From NCBI GenBank assembly GCA_964526475.1, contig CAZGKF010000006.1:1-64000 (forward strand): 64,000 nucleotides of DNA, given 5' to 3'. Positions within the stretch are counted from its first letter, which is position 1; each line of letters opens with the position of its first letter. The DNA is from CAYVTV01 sp964526475. GTDB taxonomy: Bacteria > Bacteroidota > Bacteroidia > Bacteroidales > GCA-2748055. Below the pieces are notes generated by a model. It saw nothing but the letters and a program-made list of their open reading frames with translations, searched no databases and was not told the DNA's origin. Shown here piece by piece: positions 35,566 to 46,400 of the stretch. Made by a program: the position numbers and the translations under genes.

Positions 35566-37152
35566 ATGTGCGGATTTACAATTTATACTGGAAGCAACAA
35601 AGAATCAAGGCTACATGTAGCGGCTGATTTTCAGAAGCTGAAATACAGGGGTCCTGATAATACAGTAATGCTTGATCTGGGCAATGAAGGCTGGATGGGT
35701 TTTCATCGCCTGAAAATAATGGACACAAGTGAACGGGGTAATCAGCCTCTGGTTTACAGGAATATTCACCTTATCTGCAATGGTGAGGTTTATAACTACC
35801 CACAGCTTCGGGAAAGATATGAAAGCAGTTTTGATTTTCAGTCAGATAGCGATTGTGAAGTGATCATTCCTCTTTTTCTTGAAAAAGGGATAAGGCAAAC
35901 GGCACTTGAATTAGATGCGGAATTTGTGTTTGTAATATATGATTCTGTTCAGAAAAAATACTTTGCCGCACGTGATCCGGTTGGAATTCGTCCAATGTTT
36001 TACGGCTACAGCAAGGAAGGCAACATTATGTTCGCCAGTGAGATGAAAGCACTTCATTCAATGTGTCCGGAGGTAAAACCCTTTCCTCCGGGCCATTATT
36101 ATGATGGCGAAAAGTTCCTTCAGTACAGGGACCCTTCTGCGGTTACAAAATACTCTGATGATGAGATTGAACAGGTATTTAAAAAGCTCAACCATTACCT
36201 TACAAAAGGAGTAGAGAAGCGTCTTACTTCCGATGTGCCGGTTGGATTTCTTTGTAGTGGAGGCCTTGATTCCAGTCTTGTCTGTTCCATAGCCGCACGG
36301 ATGTTGAAAAAACCTATCAAAACCTTTGCAGTTGGAATAGAAGACGGGCCGATAGACACCAAATATGCACGGATAGTGGCCGATTACCTTGGAGCTGATC
36401 ATACCGAAGTGCTTTTTAGTAAACAGGATATTTTCGATACTCTCAGTACACTTATTTATAATATTGAAACCTGGGATATTACTACCATACGCGCATCCAT
36501 GGGAATGTACCTGGTTTCAAAATATATTGCTGAGAATACCGGTATTAAGGTTTTGATGACAGGTGAGATAAGCGATGAGATTTTCGGATATAAGTATACC
36601 GATTATGCTCCTACTCCGGAGGCATTCCAGAAAGAAGCCGAGAAAAGACTGAATGAAATATATATGTATGATGTGCTTCGTGCCGACCGGTCCATTTCTT
36701 CAAACGGACTCGAAGCCAGGGTTCCTTTTGGGGATCTTGATTTTGTGGAGTATGTTATGAGTATAAAACCTGAGTTGAAGATGAACTTTACCGGGATAGG
36801 GAAATATTTACTTCGAAAAGCTTTTGAAGAGGACTACCTGCCTCATGATATTCTTTATCGCGAAAAGGCTGCTTTCAGTGATGCAGTTGGACATAGTGTG
36901 GTTGATAGCCTCAAAGCCTGGGCTGAAGAATTATACAGCGAAGAAGATATGGTGACAGCCCGGTTGAAATATAAGCATGCCCCACCCATTTCAAAGGAAT
37001 CGCTAATGTACAGGAATATCTTTGAGTATCATTTCCCGGGACGCGCATCTGTAATAAAAGATTTCTGGATGCCGAACAAAGAGTGGAAAAACTGCAATGT
37101 TAACGATCCAAGCGCAAGGGTACTGCCGAATTATGGGAAAAGTGGGTCGTAA
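35566..37152 (+). CDS. asnB: Asparagine synthetase B, glutamine-hydrolysing
   Basis: A 528-residue two-domain enzyme. MCGFTIYTG exposes the catalytic Cys2 after Met removal. The glutaminase half follows, with KYRGPDNT, ICNGEVYNYPQLRERY and DSDCEVIIPLFLEKG. The synthetase half has the PP-loop FLCSGGLDSSLVCSIAARML near residue 229, KTFAVGIED and LMTGEISDEIFGYKY, forming beta-aspartyl-AMP from Asp and ATP. All motifs are complete. Cytosolic asparagine biosynthesis. The gene stands alone, preceded by an AT-rich regulatory region with direct repeats. Confidence 0.96.
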   Translation: MCGFTIYTGSNKESRLHVAADFQKLKYRGPDNTVMLDLGNEGWMGFHRLKIMDTSERGNQPLVYRNIHLICNGEVYNYPQLRERYESSFDFQSDSDCEVIIPLFLEKGIRQTALELDAEFVFVIYDSVQKKYFAARDPVGIRPMFYGYSKEGNIMFASEMKALHSMCPEVKPFPPGHYYDGEKFLQYRDPSAVTKYSDDEIEQVFKKLNHYLTKGVEKRLTSDVPVGFLCSGGLDSSLVCSIAARMLKKPIKTFAVGIEDGPIDTKYARIVADYLGADHTEVLFSKQDIFDTLSTLIYNIETWDITTIRASMGMYLVSKYIAENTGIKVLMTGEISDEIFGYKYTDYAPTPEAFQKEAEKRLNEIYMYDVLRADRSISSNGLEARVPFGDLDFVEYVMSIKPELKMNFTGIGKYLLRKAFEEDYLPHDILYREKAAFSDAVGHSVVDSLKAWAEELYSEEDMVTARLKYKHAPPISKESLMYRNIFEYHFPGRASVIKDFWMPNKEWKNCNVNDPSARVLPNYGKSGS

Positions 37153-37226
37153 ATAGCGTATGAACTGATCTCATCCATTTGGCAGGATGAAAAGAAAAAT
37201 CCGGAAGAGGCAGTAAGATTTAATTT

Positions 37227-39953
37227 TCATTTATATCCGATTTTTCTAACAAAGGCATCATAAAATCCTTTATCTTTCAATTTCAACAGATGCTTTTCTG
37301 CATCAGATATGTTAAAGAAGATGCCGGATGAATAACGGTAGAAGCCATCATTGCCGCGTGTCAGAATGGTCTTATCGGTATCTTTGAAATAATCCGGTGC
37401 AGGTGGTTTTATTAGGGCACTGAATTGCACAGTATAGTAATAACCTGCGCTATCTTCAGATTCATGTTCCCCTGTCTGATCCCAATACCTGGATAACTGG
37501 TTGACAAATGCATCAGTGAAGCCATTTTTTACATGAAAGGGCAGTTGTTTCTGTGCTTCTTCGAAGCTGTCGAATACACCTGTAATATATCTGAATATTC
37601 CATCATTTCCTTCAATCCTGAAAACCTCATCTGTTAATTTGAAGAAATCATCACTTACAGGCACTTTCATGGCAAGAAGCTGAATGATGAAAGGCCCTTT
37701 TAATTCTGAAAGTTCAGGTACAGATGGTTTTGTGAGAACGTTAAAGTCATTCTCACTAATTATTCTGCTGTCAGGAAAACCCGTATCTATCACCTTGTTA
37801 AGGAATTCAATGGCTTGCTGCCTGTTAAAGTAATTCTCTGTTGCATAGATATATCTATTGCCTGTTTCATATAGTTTAACACTTTGATTCTCCATTTCTG
37901 AGGGGATAGTATTTTTCGCACTACCCGATTCCTCCAGTATTACGTAGTAGTTTCTGTAGGCAGAAGATTTAAGGTTTTCAGGTACGAGTATTTCCTCCAT
38001 AACAATATCTTTATCACCTGTATTAATAAGGTTTATTTCAACCCGCCTGTTGTATCTTCTTCCTTCGGGGCTATCGGCGCCATCTTCTCTTTTATTACGT
38101 GCGATAAAATCACTTTTCCCGGCAGCTTTGGAGATAAAACTTTCCCTTGGTATTCCTTTTGAAACCAGATAACTGACCACTTCTCCCGAACGCTTATGTG
38201 CAAGCTGGAGATTATATTCTTCACTACCTATGGCATCGGTATATCCGGTTACTTCTACATAAAGGTCAGGATTTTCAGATAGCAGAATGTAAAGTTTTTC
38301 AAGTTCATGTTTTGCTTCGTCTGTAAGTCTGAAGCTGTCAAAATCAAAAAGCACACCTTTAACCAGGGCGTATTTACCCTCACTTACGGAGGATGGAGTA
38401 AGTGAAGTTCCAATCTCAATGTTTTTTGAACGATGCCGGGGAAGAATACTGATAAATTCTTCGGCAGGGTCATATCCCTCTGCCTTAACAGTTAGCTGGT
38501 ATTTTCCCGCTGGTACTTCCACGTTAAATTCACCTGTCTCCGACACAGGAATGTTTTCAGCAATGGGTTTCTTCTTTTCTGTATCTATAATGCTTACAAT
38601 GGCTGATTCATCAAGATCAAACCTGTCTTCAGTTGTTATTGTACCGCGGAAAGCGTACCTCAAATCACTGTCTTCAGGTTCCAGGTCTAAGAGAACGATT
38701 TTGTGTTGAGGCAAAACATCACCCTCTGAAGAAAAAAGTGCCTGTTTACCATCTTCGAGAGGAACAAAAAAAAGATCATCATCACTTGTACTAATCGGAT
38801 ATCCCAGATTGGCAGGGTACGACCAGCTATTATTGGGAAGTCTGGTTGAATAGAATATATCAAATCCACCCATGGTGGCATGACTCATGGAACTGAAGTA
38901 AAGTGTTTTTCCGTCGGCTGACACAAAAGGAGTTTCTTCACTGTAAATATTGTTCACCGGTTCCCCAATATTTAAAGGTTTCTGCCAGTCACCCCCTTCA
39001 TCGCGCAAAGAATAATATATATCCAGTGCTCCCATACTTCCCGGTCGGTCACTTGTAAAATACATCATTCTTTTATCCCGGGTAAGAGACGCGTGAGTCT
39101 CGTTGAATTTGGTGTTTATGATCTTTCCCAGAGCCTGAACAGGAGTCCATCTTTGACCTTCGTAGTAACTTACATACAAATCCCAGTTGAAATCCCTGTT
39201 AACAGCCAGATATAATTCCGTGGCATCATATGTAATGGAGCAAAGATTATAATTCCCGTCAATTTCCAGTTGATCATTTATCATCTCCGGTTCTGTCCAA
39301 CTTCCGTTTTTCAGTTTGCTCATCATGATGGCTGAGTAGAAAGGTTTGTATGTCATGAAAACAATAATGGAATCTTTCTCCGCAAAAACAGCCCTGTAAT
39401 TGGAATTATCCGGACTAACCATTTCAAAGACGGGAAGGAAGTCGAGAGCAAGAGTGTCGTTAATATACTCTTTTGCCAGCTCAATTGAAAAAATCTGCCT
39501 GTTAATAAACTCCACTTCAGCTACATCAGATATTTTCATTACTCTCTTATACATTTTGTAATATTCAATAGCTTTATCAAACTGATTATTTATATGATAT
39601 GCTCTTGCCAGTGCATAAAAAGCAACTCTGGGGGCATCGGTTTCCCTGTATGATCCTTCCCTGTAACCGGCAGAGACATTGCTGACAGCTTTCTCAAGAT
39701 GGGGGATGGACATTTTTTTCCGGCCGTTTATGCTTAAATAGCATGCCCCTACAAGGAAATGCAGGTTTGCGTTGGATGGGTCTGATTTAAGCATCTCATT
39801 ATAAAGAAATGCAGCTTCCTTATATTCCTCGTTCAGCATGAAATATTCGGCTTCAAGGAAATTGGTTTTAAAAGTTTTTTTGTCTTGCGCCTCTGATATC
39901 TTTAGAAGGCAAAAAAAAGCTGCAATAAGTATGAATTTTAATGTAATTCTCAT
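37227..39953 (-). CDS. OmpA-family protein with TPR, PD40 propeller and SPOR-like end (PorE-like)
   Basis: A 908-residue exported protein. A signal peptide ending SEAQ is followed by TPR-type repeats (residues 25-170; NLHFLVGACYLSINGRKKM, YYKMYKRVMK), then a WD40-like PD40 propeller (YFTSDRPGSMGALDIYYS, LYFSSMSHATMGGFDIFYS). A carboxypeptidase-regulatory beta-sandwich (INTEKKKP to GYDPAEE region) follows. The OmpA peptidoglycan-binding domain has VLFDFDSFRLTDEAKHELEK and EVTGYTDAIGSEEYNLQLAH. The C-terminal 250 residues contain repeated YYTVQFSAL and FIIQLLA units like SPOR folds. TPR-PD40-CRD-OmpA is the PorE arrangement of the type IX secretion system. It could also be a general envelope anchor. 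No other T9SS gene is nearby. Confidence 0.88.
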   Translation of the reverse strand: MRITLKFILIAAFFCLLKISEAQDKKTFKTNFLEAEYFMLNEEYKEAAFLYNEMLKSDPSNANLHFLVGACYLSINGRKKMSIPHLEKAVSNVSAGYREGSYRETDAPRVAFYALARAYHINNQFDKAIEYYKMYKRVMKISDVAEVEFINRQIFSIELAKEYINDTLALDFLPVFEMVSPDNSNYRAVFAEKDSIIVFMTYKPFYSAIMMSKLKNGSWTEPEMINDQLEIDGNYNLCSITYDATELYLAVNRDFNWDLYVSYYEGQRWTPVQALGKIINTKFNETHASLTRDKRMMYFTSDRPGSMGALDIYYSLRDEGGDWQKPLNIGEPVNNIYSEETPFVSADGKTLYFSSMSHATMGGFDIFYSTRLPNNSWSYPANLGYPISTSDDDLFFVPLEDGKQALFSSEGDVLPQHKIVLLDLEPEDSDLRYAFRGTITTEDRFDLDESAIVSIIDTEKKKPIAENIPVSETGEFNVEVPAGKYQLTVKAEGYDPAEEFISILPRHRSKNIEIGTSLTPSSVSEGKYALVKGVLFDFDSFRLTDEAKHELEKLYILLSENPDLYVEVTGYTDAIGSEEYNLQLAHKRSGEVVSYLVSKGIPRESFISKAAGKSDFIARNKREDGADSPEGRRYNRRVEINLINTGDKDIVMEEILVPENLKSSAYRNYYVILEESGSAKNTIPSEMENQSVKLYETGNRYIYATENYFNRQQAIEFLNKVIDTGFPDSRIISENDFNVLTKPSVPELSELKGPFIIQLLAMKVPVSDDFFKLTDEVFRIEGNDGIFRYITGVFDSFEEAQKQLPFHVKNGFTDAFVNQLSRYWDQTGEHESEDSAGYYYTVQFSALIKPPAPDYFKDTDKTILTRGNDGFYRYSSGIFFNISDAEKHLLKLKDKGFYDAFVRKIGYK

Positions 39954-40159
39954 ACATCTTTACTGAACGGATGTAAAAATAATAAAAGTAGAGTATTGAA
40001 TCAATGTAAGATATGAACATTCCTGAAATACCTCTTAAAGACAAAAGAAGATTGGTCGTTGAACAGATGAATTGTTGAATGAGCTGAAGACCTGATTGGA
40101 TTAAAATATGCAAAAAGGGTTACAAATAAGGATTCTCCAATTAATTAATAAGTTAACTA

Positions 40160-40641
40160 CTATCTCTGCTTCTTTTTCAAAACAGATTCATAATCCCACC
40201 CCTGTTCTTTACATAGCACCCTTACATGAGAATCCCATGTGGGCTCACCGGGATTTCTGATGGATCCGAAACAGTCTATTGCAAGGTATTTCAACGCTTC
40301 TCCCTTGTCGGCTGCAATGCTGTGCCACATGCCAACAGGTATCCTTACTACATCACCAGGGACTACCAGCATCTTTCGGGGAGAATCTTTGCCAATAATA
40401 AGTGTGCCTTTACCTTCAGTAATATAAAAAATTTGTTCCGTGTCATCATGTTTATGCAGGGGAGGGGCTTTCTCCGGTTCTATTACAACAAAAAAACTTC
40501 AGAATGCCTTGCTTCCGAACGATCCATGACAAGATCATTAATATGTGTGGGGAAAGCGTAACGGGTTAAATCCTGCGTTGAAAACACATATTTAACAGAT
40601 AGAGAACTTTTGTTTTCACTTTGAGAGTGGTTCTGATTCAT
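40160..40641 (-). pseudogene. Cupin-domain protein, frameshifted in a homopolymer
   Basis: From ATG 40641 the reading is MNQNHSQSENKSSLSVKYVF to RHSEVFLL and a stop. Adding one T to the run of seven (near 40490) continues VFFVVIEPEKAPPLHKHDDT and IFYITEGKGTLIIG, then MLVVPGDVVRIPVGMWHSI to the end at 40160. That is a normal cupin with its HxH and PxGxxH metal motifs, about 160 residues. A single-base deletion therefore splits one gene. It may be real decay or a base-calling error in the homopolymer. Confidence 0.65.
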
Positions 40642-40740
40642 GATTTATTAATAATTAGAAGTTTTTAACAATTAATGAGCAGCAAAAATAATACTCTGTA
40701 ATTAACAATGAAAGTAAACATATCGTTTTTTTAAGTATTT

Positions 40741-40986
40741 CTAAAACTCCAATGTGCTGCGGAAAGTATTTGCCCCATTACTTAGGTTTACCCCTTCAAA
40801 ATGATTCTGGCTGCGTATTCCCCCAAAACCAAATCCCAGGCTGTCGGCCGAGTTAATTGCCGACTGTACGAGTAAATTTACAAGTGCACCTGGCCGCAGC
40901 CGTGCTTCTATATCGGTTTCGGCAGAGGTGATGTTGAATTCAGAAACTGAAATGAGATTATTTGATGAAGATCCTGATAAAACCAT
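40741..40986 (-). pseudogene. Acyl-ACP thioesterase N-terminal relic
   Basis: The 81-residue reading contains SEFNITSAETDIEARLRPGA and LVNLLVQSAINSADSLGFGF. This resembles the first hot-dog helix of acyl-ACP thioesterases (FxIxSxExDxxGxLxPxxLxNxLQxxAxxHAxxLGFG). After about residue 58 the match ends and the frame closes at 81, whereas intact enzymes have about 250 residues. No continuation is visible in the 375 bases upstream or downstream, so this is a stump. Confidence 0.5.
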
Positions 40987-41363
40987 ATCATTTATTGCTT
41001 ATTGCAATCTGTATACATTTTTCCATTTCCAAATTGAGGGTGTGCTAAATTAATTGTAATATATTTACTGAAGAATTTCTATGGTTATTTAAATTTAATT
41101 TAAAAAATTAAATAAATTAAAAAAAGAGTAAGTGATGTAATATGCATATATTTAAGTAGTTAGCACAAATAATGCAAAACAGGAGGCATTTTATACCTGA
41201 AGGACAAAGGAAATAAATATATTTGAGTGGAGTTAAAACCAAACCTGCCTGCCTACCTGCAGGTTGAGTATATTGATTAGTTTATATTTTAGGATCGAAA
41301 TAAATATTGGCTCAAAAAAACAATTTATATTTTTTAGTATAGTGTTTTTGCACAATCGGAAAT
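40987..41363. other. Intergenic region before the PUL sigma gene
   Basis: About 375 AT-rich bases. It includes a seven-base inverted repeat AACCTGC / GCAGGTT around a CTGCCTACCT loop (about 41247-41266), which resembles the CCTGCCTG-type dispersed repeats of this phylum; a related GCTGGCAGGCAG stretch occurs near 32380. Nothing coding-like was seen. It should hold the promoter of the sigma gene at 41364. Confidence 0.4.
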
Positions 41364-41933
41364 ATGAAAAATCAAGATTGGGAAAAGTGGGTTAAAGAAG
41401 AATTACGAAAAGGTAATACCTTTGCAATTAAACAACTATATGACAGGTATTACCAAGGCTTATGCGTTCTGGCATTTAGATATACAGGGTCATATGACAC
41501 TGCACAGGATATTGTACAAGATACTTTTCTTAATATCTGGAAAATAAGGAAAAAACTGAAATTAAGCAGCTCAGTTCATACATATCTTTATGCTTCTGTA
41601 CGTAATGCCTGCATCAATTATATTAAACATACACTTGTTGAACAAAAATATAATACCCTGACAGCTAAACACATACAACGGTCAGTAAATTATTTTCTTA
41701 TCAGCAGGGAGGATGGACAATCTTTATTAATTAATAAAGAACTTGAAAAGAAGATTGAAGATTCCATTCAGGAATTGCCTGAGAAATGCCGTGAAATATT
41801 TTTGTTAAGCAGGGAAGAAGGATTAAAATACCATGAAATCGCAGAAAGAAAAAAACTGACGGTAAATACTGTTCAGAGACAAATATCCATAGCTCTTGAA
41901 AAATTGAGAGTAAAGCTGAAGGAATACATATGA
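41364..41933 (+). CDS. ECF RNA polymerase sigma factor of the polysaccharide locus
   Basis: A 189-residue sigma-70 family factor with only regions 2 and 4. FAIKQLYDRYYQGLCVLAFR and DIVQDTFLNIWKIRKKL are region 2 (core binding and -10 recognition). LPEKCREIFLLSREEGLKYHEIAERKKL and TVNTVQRQISIALEKLR are region 4 with its helix-turn-helix. This is the Bacteroidota family usually paired with FecR anti-sigma factors and SusC transducers. The FecR gene follows after 219 bases, and SusC with an N-terminal STN domain comes next, so a glycan signal at the receptor should free this factor to transcribe susC onward. Confidence 0.94.
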   Translation: MKNQDWEKWVKEELRKGNTFAIKQLYDRYYQGLCVLAFRYTGSYDTAQDIVQDTFLNIWKIRKKLKLSSSVHTYLYASVRNACINYIKHTLVEQKYNTLTAKHIQRSVNYFLISREDGQSLLINKELEKKIEDSIQELPEKCREIFLLSREEGLKYHEIAERKKLTVNTVQRQISIALEKLRVKLKEYI

Positions 41934-42152
41934 TGATGATTTTATTCTTTCTGTGAGAATAAGATTGAAAAGAAATGTAAAGGTGTTTATTAATTATTTG
42001 ACAATGAATGTATTTGACTTGTTTTAAAACATTAATTCTTCTCTTTTTTTTATACCAAAGTGGTTGTTTATTTCTACCTTTACGTTTCTTTTTAACCCTC
42101 CCTTTTAACTGAACCCTCACCTTTTTTTGTCTAATATATATTATTACAAACC

Positions 42153-43265
42153 ATGGAATCAAAAATGAACGAAATTATCCTTCGTGTATTAAACGGTGCA
42201 TCCTCTCCTGAAGAAGATATAAAGTTAATGAAATGGATCAACGAGGATGATAACAATCTTCAAAACTTTGTTGAAACAGAAAATCTCTGGAATGCTGTTG
42301 ATATTGTACTGAACCGACATCGTTATAATCCTGAAAAGGCATTTGCTGACTTCAAATCTAAAATTCAAACCTCTCGTGGGAAAAAAAGACAACATGCATC
42401 AGGTAGTGTAAAGAAATTGATTATTACAGTACTTTACCGCGCGGCCCTGGTTATTATGTTATTGAGTTTGGGTGGGCTTCTTGGACAGCTTGGATTGAGT
42501 TATTTGGGAGATGAAAAACCAATGTGTGAAGTGATCGTCCCATTAGGTGCACGCAGTAACATTAAACTCCCGGATGGTACTAATGTGTGGTTGAATGCTG
42601 AAAGTAGACTTCAATATGCACAAAACTTTAATACCAGGAAGAGGACGGTATTTCTTACAGGAGAAGGTTATTTTGAAGTCGCAGAGAATGTTAACAAACC
42701 ATTTGTTGTTAAAGCATCTGAAATTGAGATTACTGCATTAGGTACTATTTTTAATGTAAAATCATATCCAGAGGAAAAATTGGTCCAAACCACCTTAATT
42801 GAAGGATTGGTTATTATTAAAGGGGTATCGGATTCAAAACGAATTAACACTGTGATTCTCGAACCCAATCAGCAGGCGGTTTATTTTAAAGACTCAGTAA
42901 AAATCTCCTCTATAAAGAAACCTGAAGTACAAAATCCGTTACCGGTTAAATCCCCTGACATAATTAATAATTATGTTCAGGCGAGTAAAATTATATTGAA
43001 CAAGCAGGTTGATGCAAATGCTGTGATCGCATGGAAAGACAACAGTCTGATGTTTAGTAACGAAACCTTTAAAAGTATCGCAATTAAACTGGAAAGACGC
43101 TTTGATGTAGAAATCCTTTTTAATGATGAAGAGGTTATGAATTTCCATTTTTCAGGAAGATTTGATAATATTAGCATTGAACAGGCACTTGGAGCGTTGA
43201 AATATGCTTCCCCTTTGTTCAATTATTCTATTGAAAAGGATGTTATATACATAACAAGAAAATAA
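42153..43265 (+). CDS. FecR-family anti-sigma factor
   Basis: A 370-residue inner-membrane regulator. The cytoplasmic part (1-85; LRVLNGASSPEEDIKLMKWI) holds the sigma factor. One membrane helix near 92-115 (LYRAALVIMLLSLGGLLGQLG) follows. The periplasmic FecR domain has VPLGARSNIKLPDGTNVWLN, RTVFLTGEGYFEVAEN, FVVKASEIEITALGTIFNV and a C-terminal DUF4974-like domain (NETFKSIAIKLERRFDVEI). It receives the signal from the STN domain of the downstream SusC. Typical of the family in every part. Confidence 0.95.
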   Translation: MESKMNEIILRVLNGASSPEEDIKLMKWINEDDNNLQNFVETENLWNAVDIVLNRHRYNPEKAFADFKSKIQTSRGKKRQHASGSVKKLIITVLYRAALVIMLLSLGGLLGQLGLSYLGDEKPMCEVIVPLGARSNIKLPDGTNVWLNAESRLQYAQNFNTRKRTVFLTGEGYFEVAENVNKPFVVKASEIEITALGTIFNVKSYPEEKLVQTTLIEGLVIIKGVSDSKRINTVILEPNQQAVYFKDSVKISSIKKPEVQNPLPVKSPDIINNYVQASKIILNKQVDANAVIAWKDNSLMFSNETFKSIAIKLERRFDVEILFNDEEVMNFHFSGRFDNISIEQALGALKYASPLFNYSIEKDVIYITRK

Positions 43266-43340
43266 ATACCAACTGATAACTAAACCTAAAAATTAATAAA
43301 ACCATCGCCTATGAATGCATAAAAGCCCAAAACTAAAAAA

Positions 43341-43368
43341 CTGGGAAATAATATGAATTATTTCCCAG
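43341..43368 (+). promoter_or_regulatory. Perfect 12-bp stem-loop in the susC leader
   Basis: CTGGGAAATAAT-ATGA-ATTATTTCCCAG is a perfect inverted repeat with a four-base loop, extendable by one more A/T pair. It lies 83 bases before the SusC start and 76 after the FecR stop. No T-run follows on the plus strand, so it is not a classical plus-strand terminator. On the minus strand an A/T run would follow. It may stabilise or attenuate the susC transcript. Confidence 0.6.
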
Positions 43369-43450
43369 TAACTAACAGTTAAATTAACCTGGTGTAATAC
43401 TGTCGAGGCATTACGTGTACCAGATATGTTAAACTATCAATCACAAATTT

Positions 43451-46400
43451 ATGAAAAAAAAATCAACTATTTCACTGTCAAATTTTTTGCAGAAAAATAA
43501 AAAACTACTATTAACGATGAAACTAATGGCAATAATCTTGACTATTACTGTTTTTCAAACGGTAGGGTCGGTGTATTCACAGAATACCACTTTTAATTTT
43601 CAACTGAAAAATGTTCCAATAAAAAACGTACTTCAGGAAATTGAAAATTCCAGTGAGTTTAAATTCCTTTACCGATCAGAATTTCTGAATGTCAATCGTA
43701 AGGTTGATATTTTTGCAAACAACGAACGGGTGGAAACTATACTGGAAAGTATGTTTAACTCTCCCGACATTACTTATCGCATTTTCGAAGATAATCTGAT
43801 TGTTATCACTAATAAACGAATGATGCAAATGCAACCCAGGATTATAAGTGGTATAGTAAATCACGCCTCAACCGGTGAAGCCCTTCCTGGGGTGAATGTG
43901 GTAGTTAAGGGTACTACTATTGGTACAATTACTGACATTAACGGTAATTTTCGTTTAGAGGTTCCAGCAGATGCAATGGCACTTTTATTTTCGTTTGTGG
44001 GAATGAAATCGCAGGAAATTATTATAGAAGACAGAACTATAATTAACATCCAGATGGAGGAAGATATAGTCGGAATCGAAGAAGTGGTTGCAATTGGTTA
44101 TGGAATTGTAAAGAGAAGTGATTTGACAGGCTCTGTGACGCGAATAGATTCGGATACATATGAATCGCAGGCTAAAACTCAAGTAACGGATATGCTTGCT
44201 GGTACTGTGGCGGGATTATATATGCAACAAGGTTCTTCAGCTTCTGGTATAGCACCAAGCATGGAAATCAGAGGTGTAAATTCATTATTAGCAAAATCTA
44301 ACCCATTGATTGTAATTGATGGAGTTATCTTTAACGGCAATATTGAAAACATTAACCCTAATGATATCTCCACTATTGATGTATTAAAAGATGCAAGTTC
44401 GGCTGCTATTTATGGAGCCAAAGCAGCTTCGGGTGTAATAATTATAACCACTTCAAAGGGACAAGGTCCCCCAAAAATAGGTTTTAAAACAACATTTGGA
44501 ATTAGTGAAACTACACGTGATATCAAACCCTTTGATAAAAATGGATATTTAGATTTTAGAAGAGATTTGCTTAGGGAGAGCAGCCCAAAGGAAGATTATT
44601 ATTATTTTAATCCAAACGAGCTTCCTGGTTCAATATCTATCGATGAATGGAGGAATTATAGTGCTAATCCTGCTGAAGACAATACTATGGAATGGTTGAG
44701 TCGCCTTTCCTTTTGGCCCATTGAAATGCAGAATTATATTGAAGGTAATACTGTAGATTGGTATAACAAAGTGATGCAAAAAGGTATCAGGCAAACCTAT
44801 GATATTAATGCAAGTGGTGGGTCAAATGATATGTCATATTATTTTTCATTGGGACATACAAATAATGAAGGAATAATATTCGGGGATAAATATTCTATAT
44901 TTCGCGCAAGATTAAATTTTGATGTAAAAGTTGCTGATTTTATTAATGTAGGCTTAAATACGCAATTTTCCAACAAAGAAGAAGATGAAATTCCTGCGAA
45001 TTTAAGCCATATGTATGCAGTTAGTCCATATGGTAGCAATTATAACGACGACGGAACATTAAAATTATACCCACATGATTATACTCCTGCGAGGAACCCA
45101 TTCCTGGATGATTACTACAGTGATTATTATTATAAAGAAAATTCACTATTTTCATCTTTGTATGCACAATTAAAACTTCCATTCAATATTAGTTACAGAT
45201 TATCCTATCAACCTCGATTTGATTTTGTTCAATACCTTAATTTTAGAGAAACTGCACATACACCAGCTTTTGGAACACGTATCAATACAAATACATACGA
45301 ATGGATTATTGATAACCTGGTAAAATGGAATAAGAACATAGGAGTTCATAATTTTGATTTAACCCTTCTCTATAGTGCAGAAAAAAATCAAAATTGGAGG
45401 TCAGTTTTGGAAAATACCAATTTCATGCCAAACGAAATCCTTTCTTATCATGCAATTAGTCTAGGGAGTTTCCCCTTTGTTAATTCTAATGATATGTACC
45501 ATACAGGTGATGCAGCATTAGCCAGATTAAATTATACTTTGTTGGATAAATATCTTTTTACGGCATCAATAAGAAGAGATGGATTCTCTGCCTTTGGGAA
45601 GAGTAACCCCAGAGCGAATTTTCCTTCCTTAGCATTTGCGTGGAAGCTGCATGAGGAAGACTTTTTTAATTTAAATTGGGTTTCTCAGGCTAAGTTGCGG
45701 ATTTCTTGGGGGATAAATGGTAACAGAGATATTGGAATTTATTCTGCTCTTTCCAGGATGAAACCTTCATATTATTATGATGGGTCGTCAGTCGCAATTG
45801 GAATAATAGCTGATAATCTGGAGAATCATGATTTGAGGTGGGAAAAAACATATTCAACTAATTTTGGTTGCGACCTTTCTTTTTTACAGAATCGCATTAA
45901 TCTCAGTGCTGATTATTATATCTCAACAACAAAGGATTTATTGATGAATAGGAGTCTTCCTATTATTACTGGATTTGAAGATATGGCAGTAAATCTTGGA
46001 GAAATGGCTAATCATGGATTTGAGATGACCCTTAATTCAGTAAATGTTAGTACTCAAAAATTGAATTGGAAAACAAATTTTGTTTTTTATTATAATAGGA
46101 ATGAGATTAAAAAATTATATGGCGATCAAGGTACTTATATAATAAAAGGAGAAACCCTTACAGGGGAACTGCCAGACTACAGTAACAAATGGTTCCCGGG
46201 TCATCCTCTTGATGCTGTTTGGGATTATAAAGTGCAAGGTGTGTGGCAACTTGACGAAGCAACTGATGCCGCTAACGTTAACTTAAAACCAGGGGATTAT
46301 AAGGTTATTGATTTAAATGGTGACGGATTATACACAGAGACAGAAGATAAACAATTTATTGGTTATTCCAAACCAAGATATAATTTCGGATTACGTAATA

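Noticed and set aside
39954..40159. Coding-like plus-strand fragments (NIPEIPLKDKRRLVVEQMN, then LIGLKYAKRVTNKDSPIN in another frame)
   Set aside because: They look like debris of a gene with a frameshift, but no family is recognised and no start or extended frame supports a call.
41240..41270. AACCTGC/GCAGGTT inverted repeat as an insertion-sequence end
   Set aside because: No transposase or second end is present; it is more like a fragment of a short dispersed repeat.
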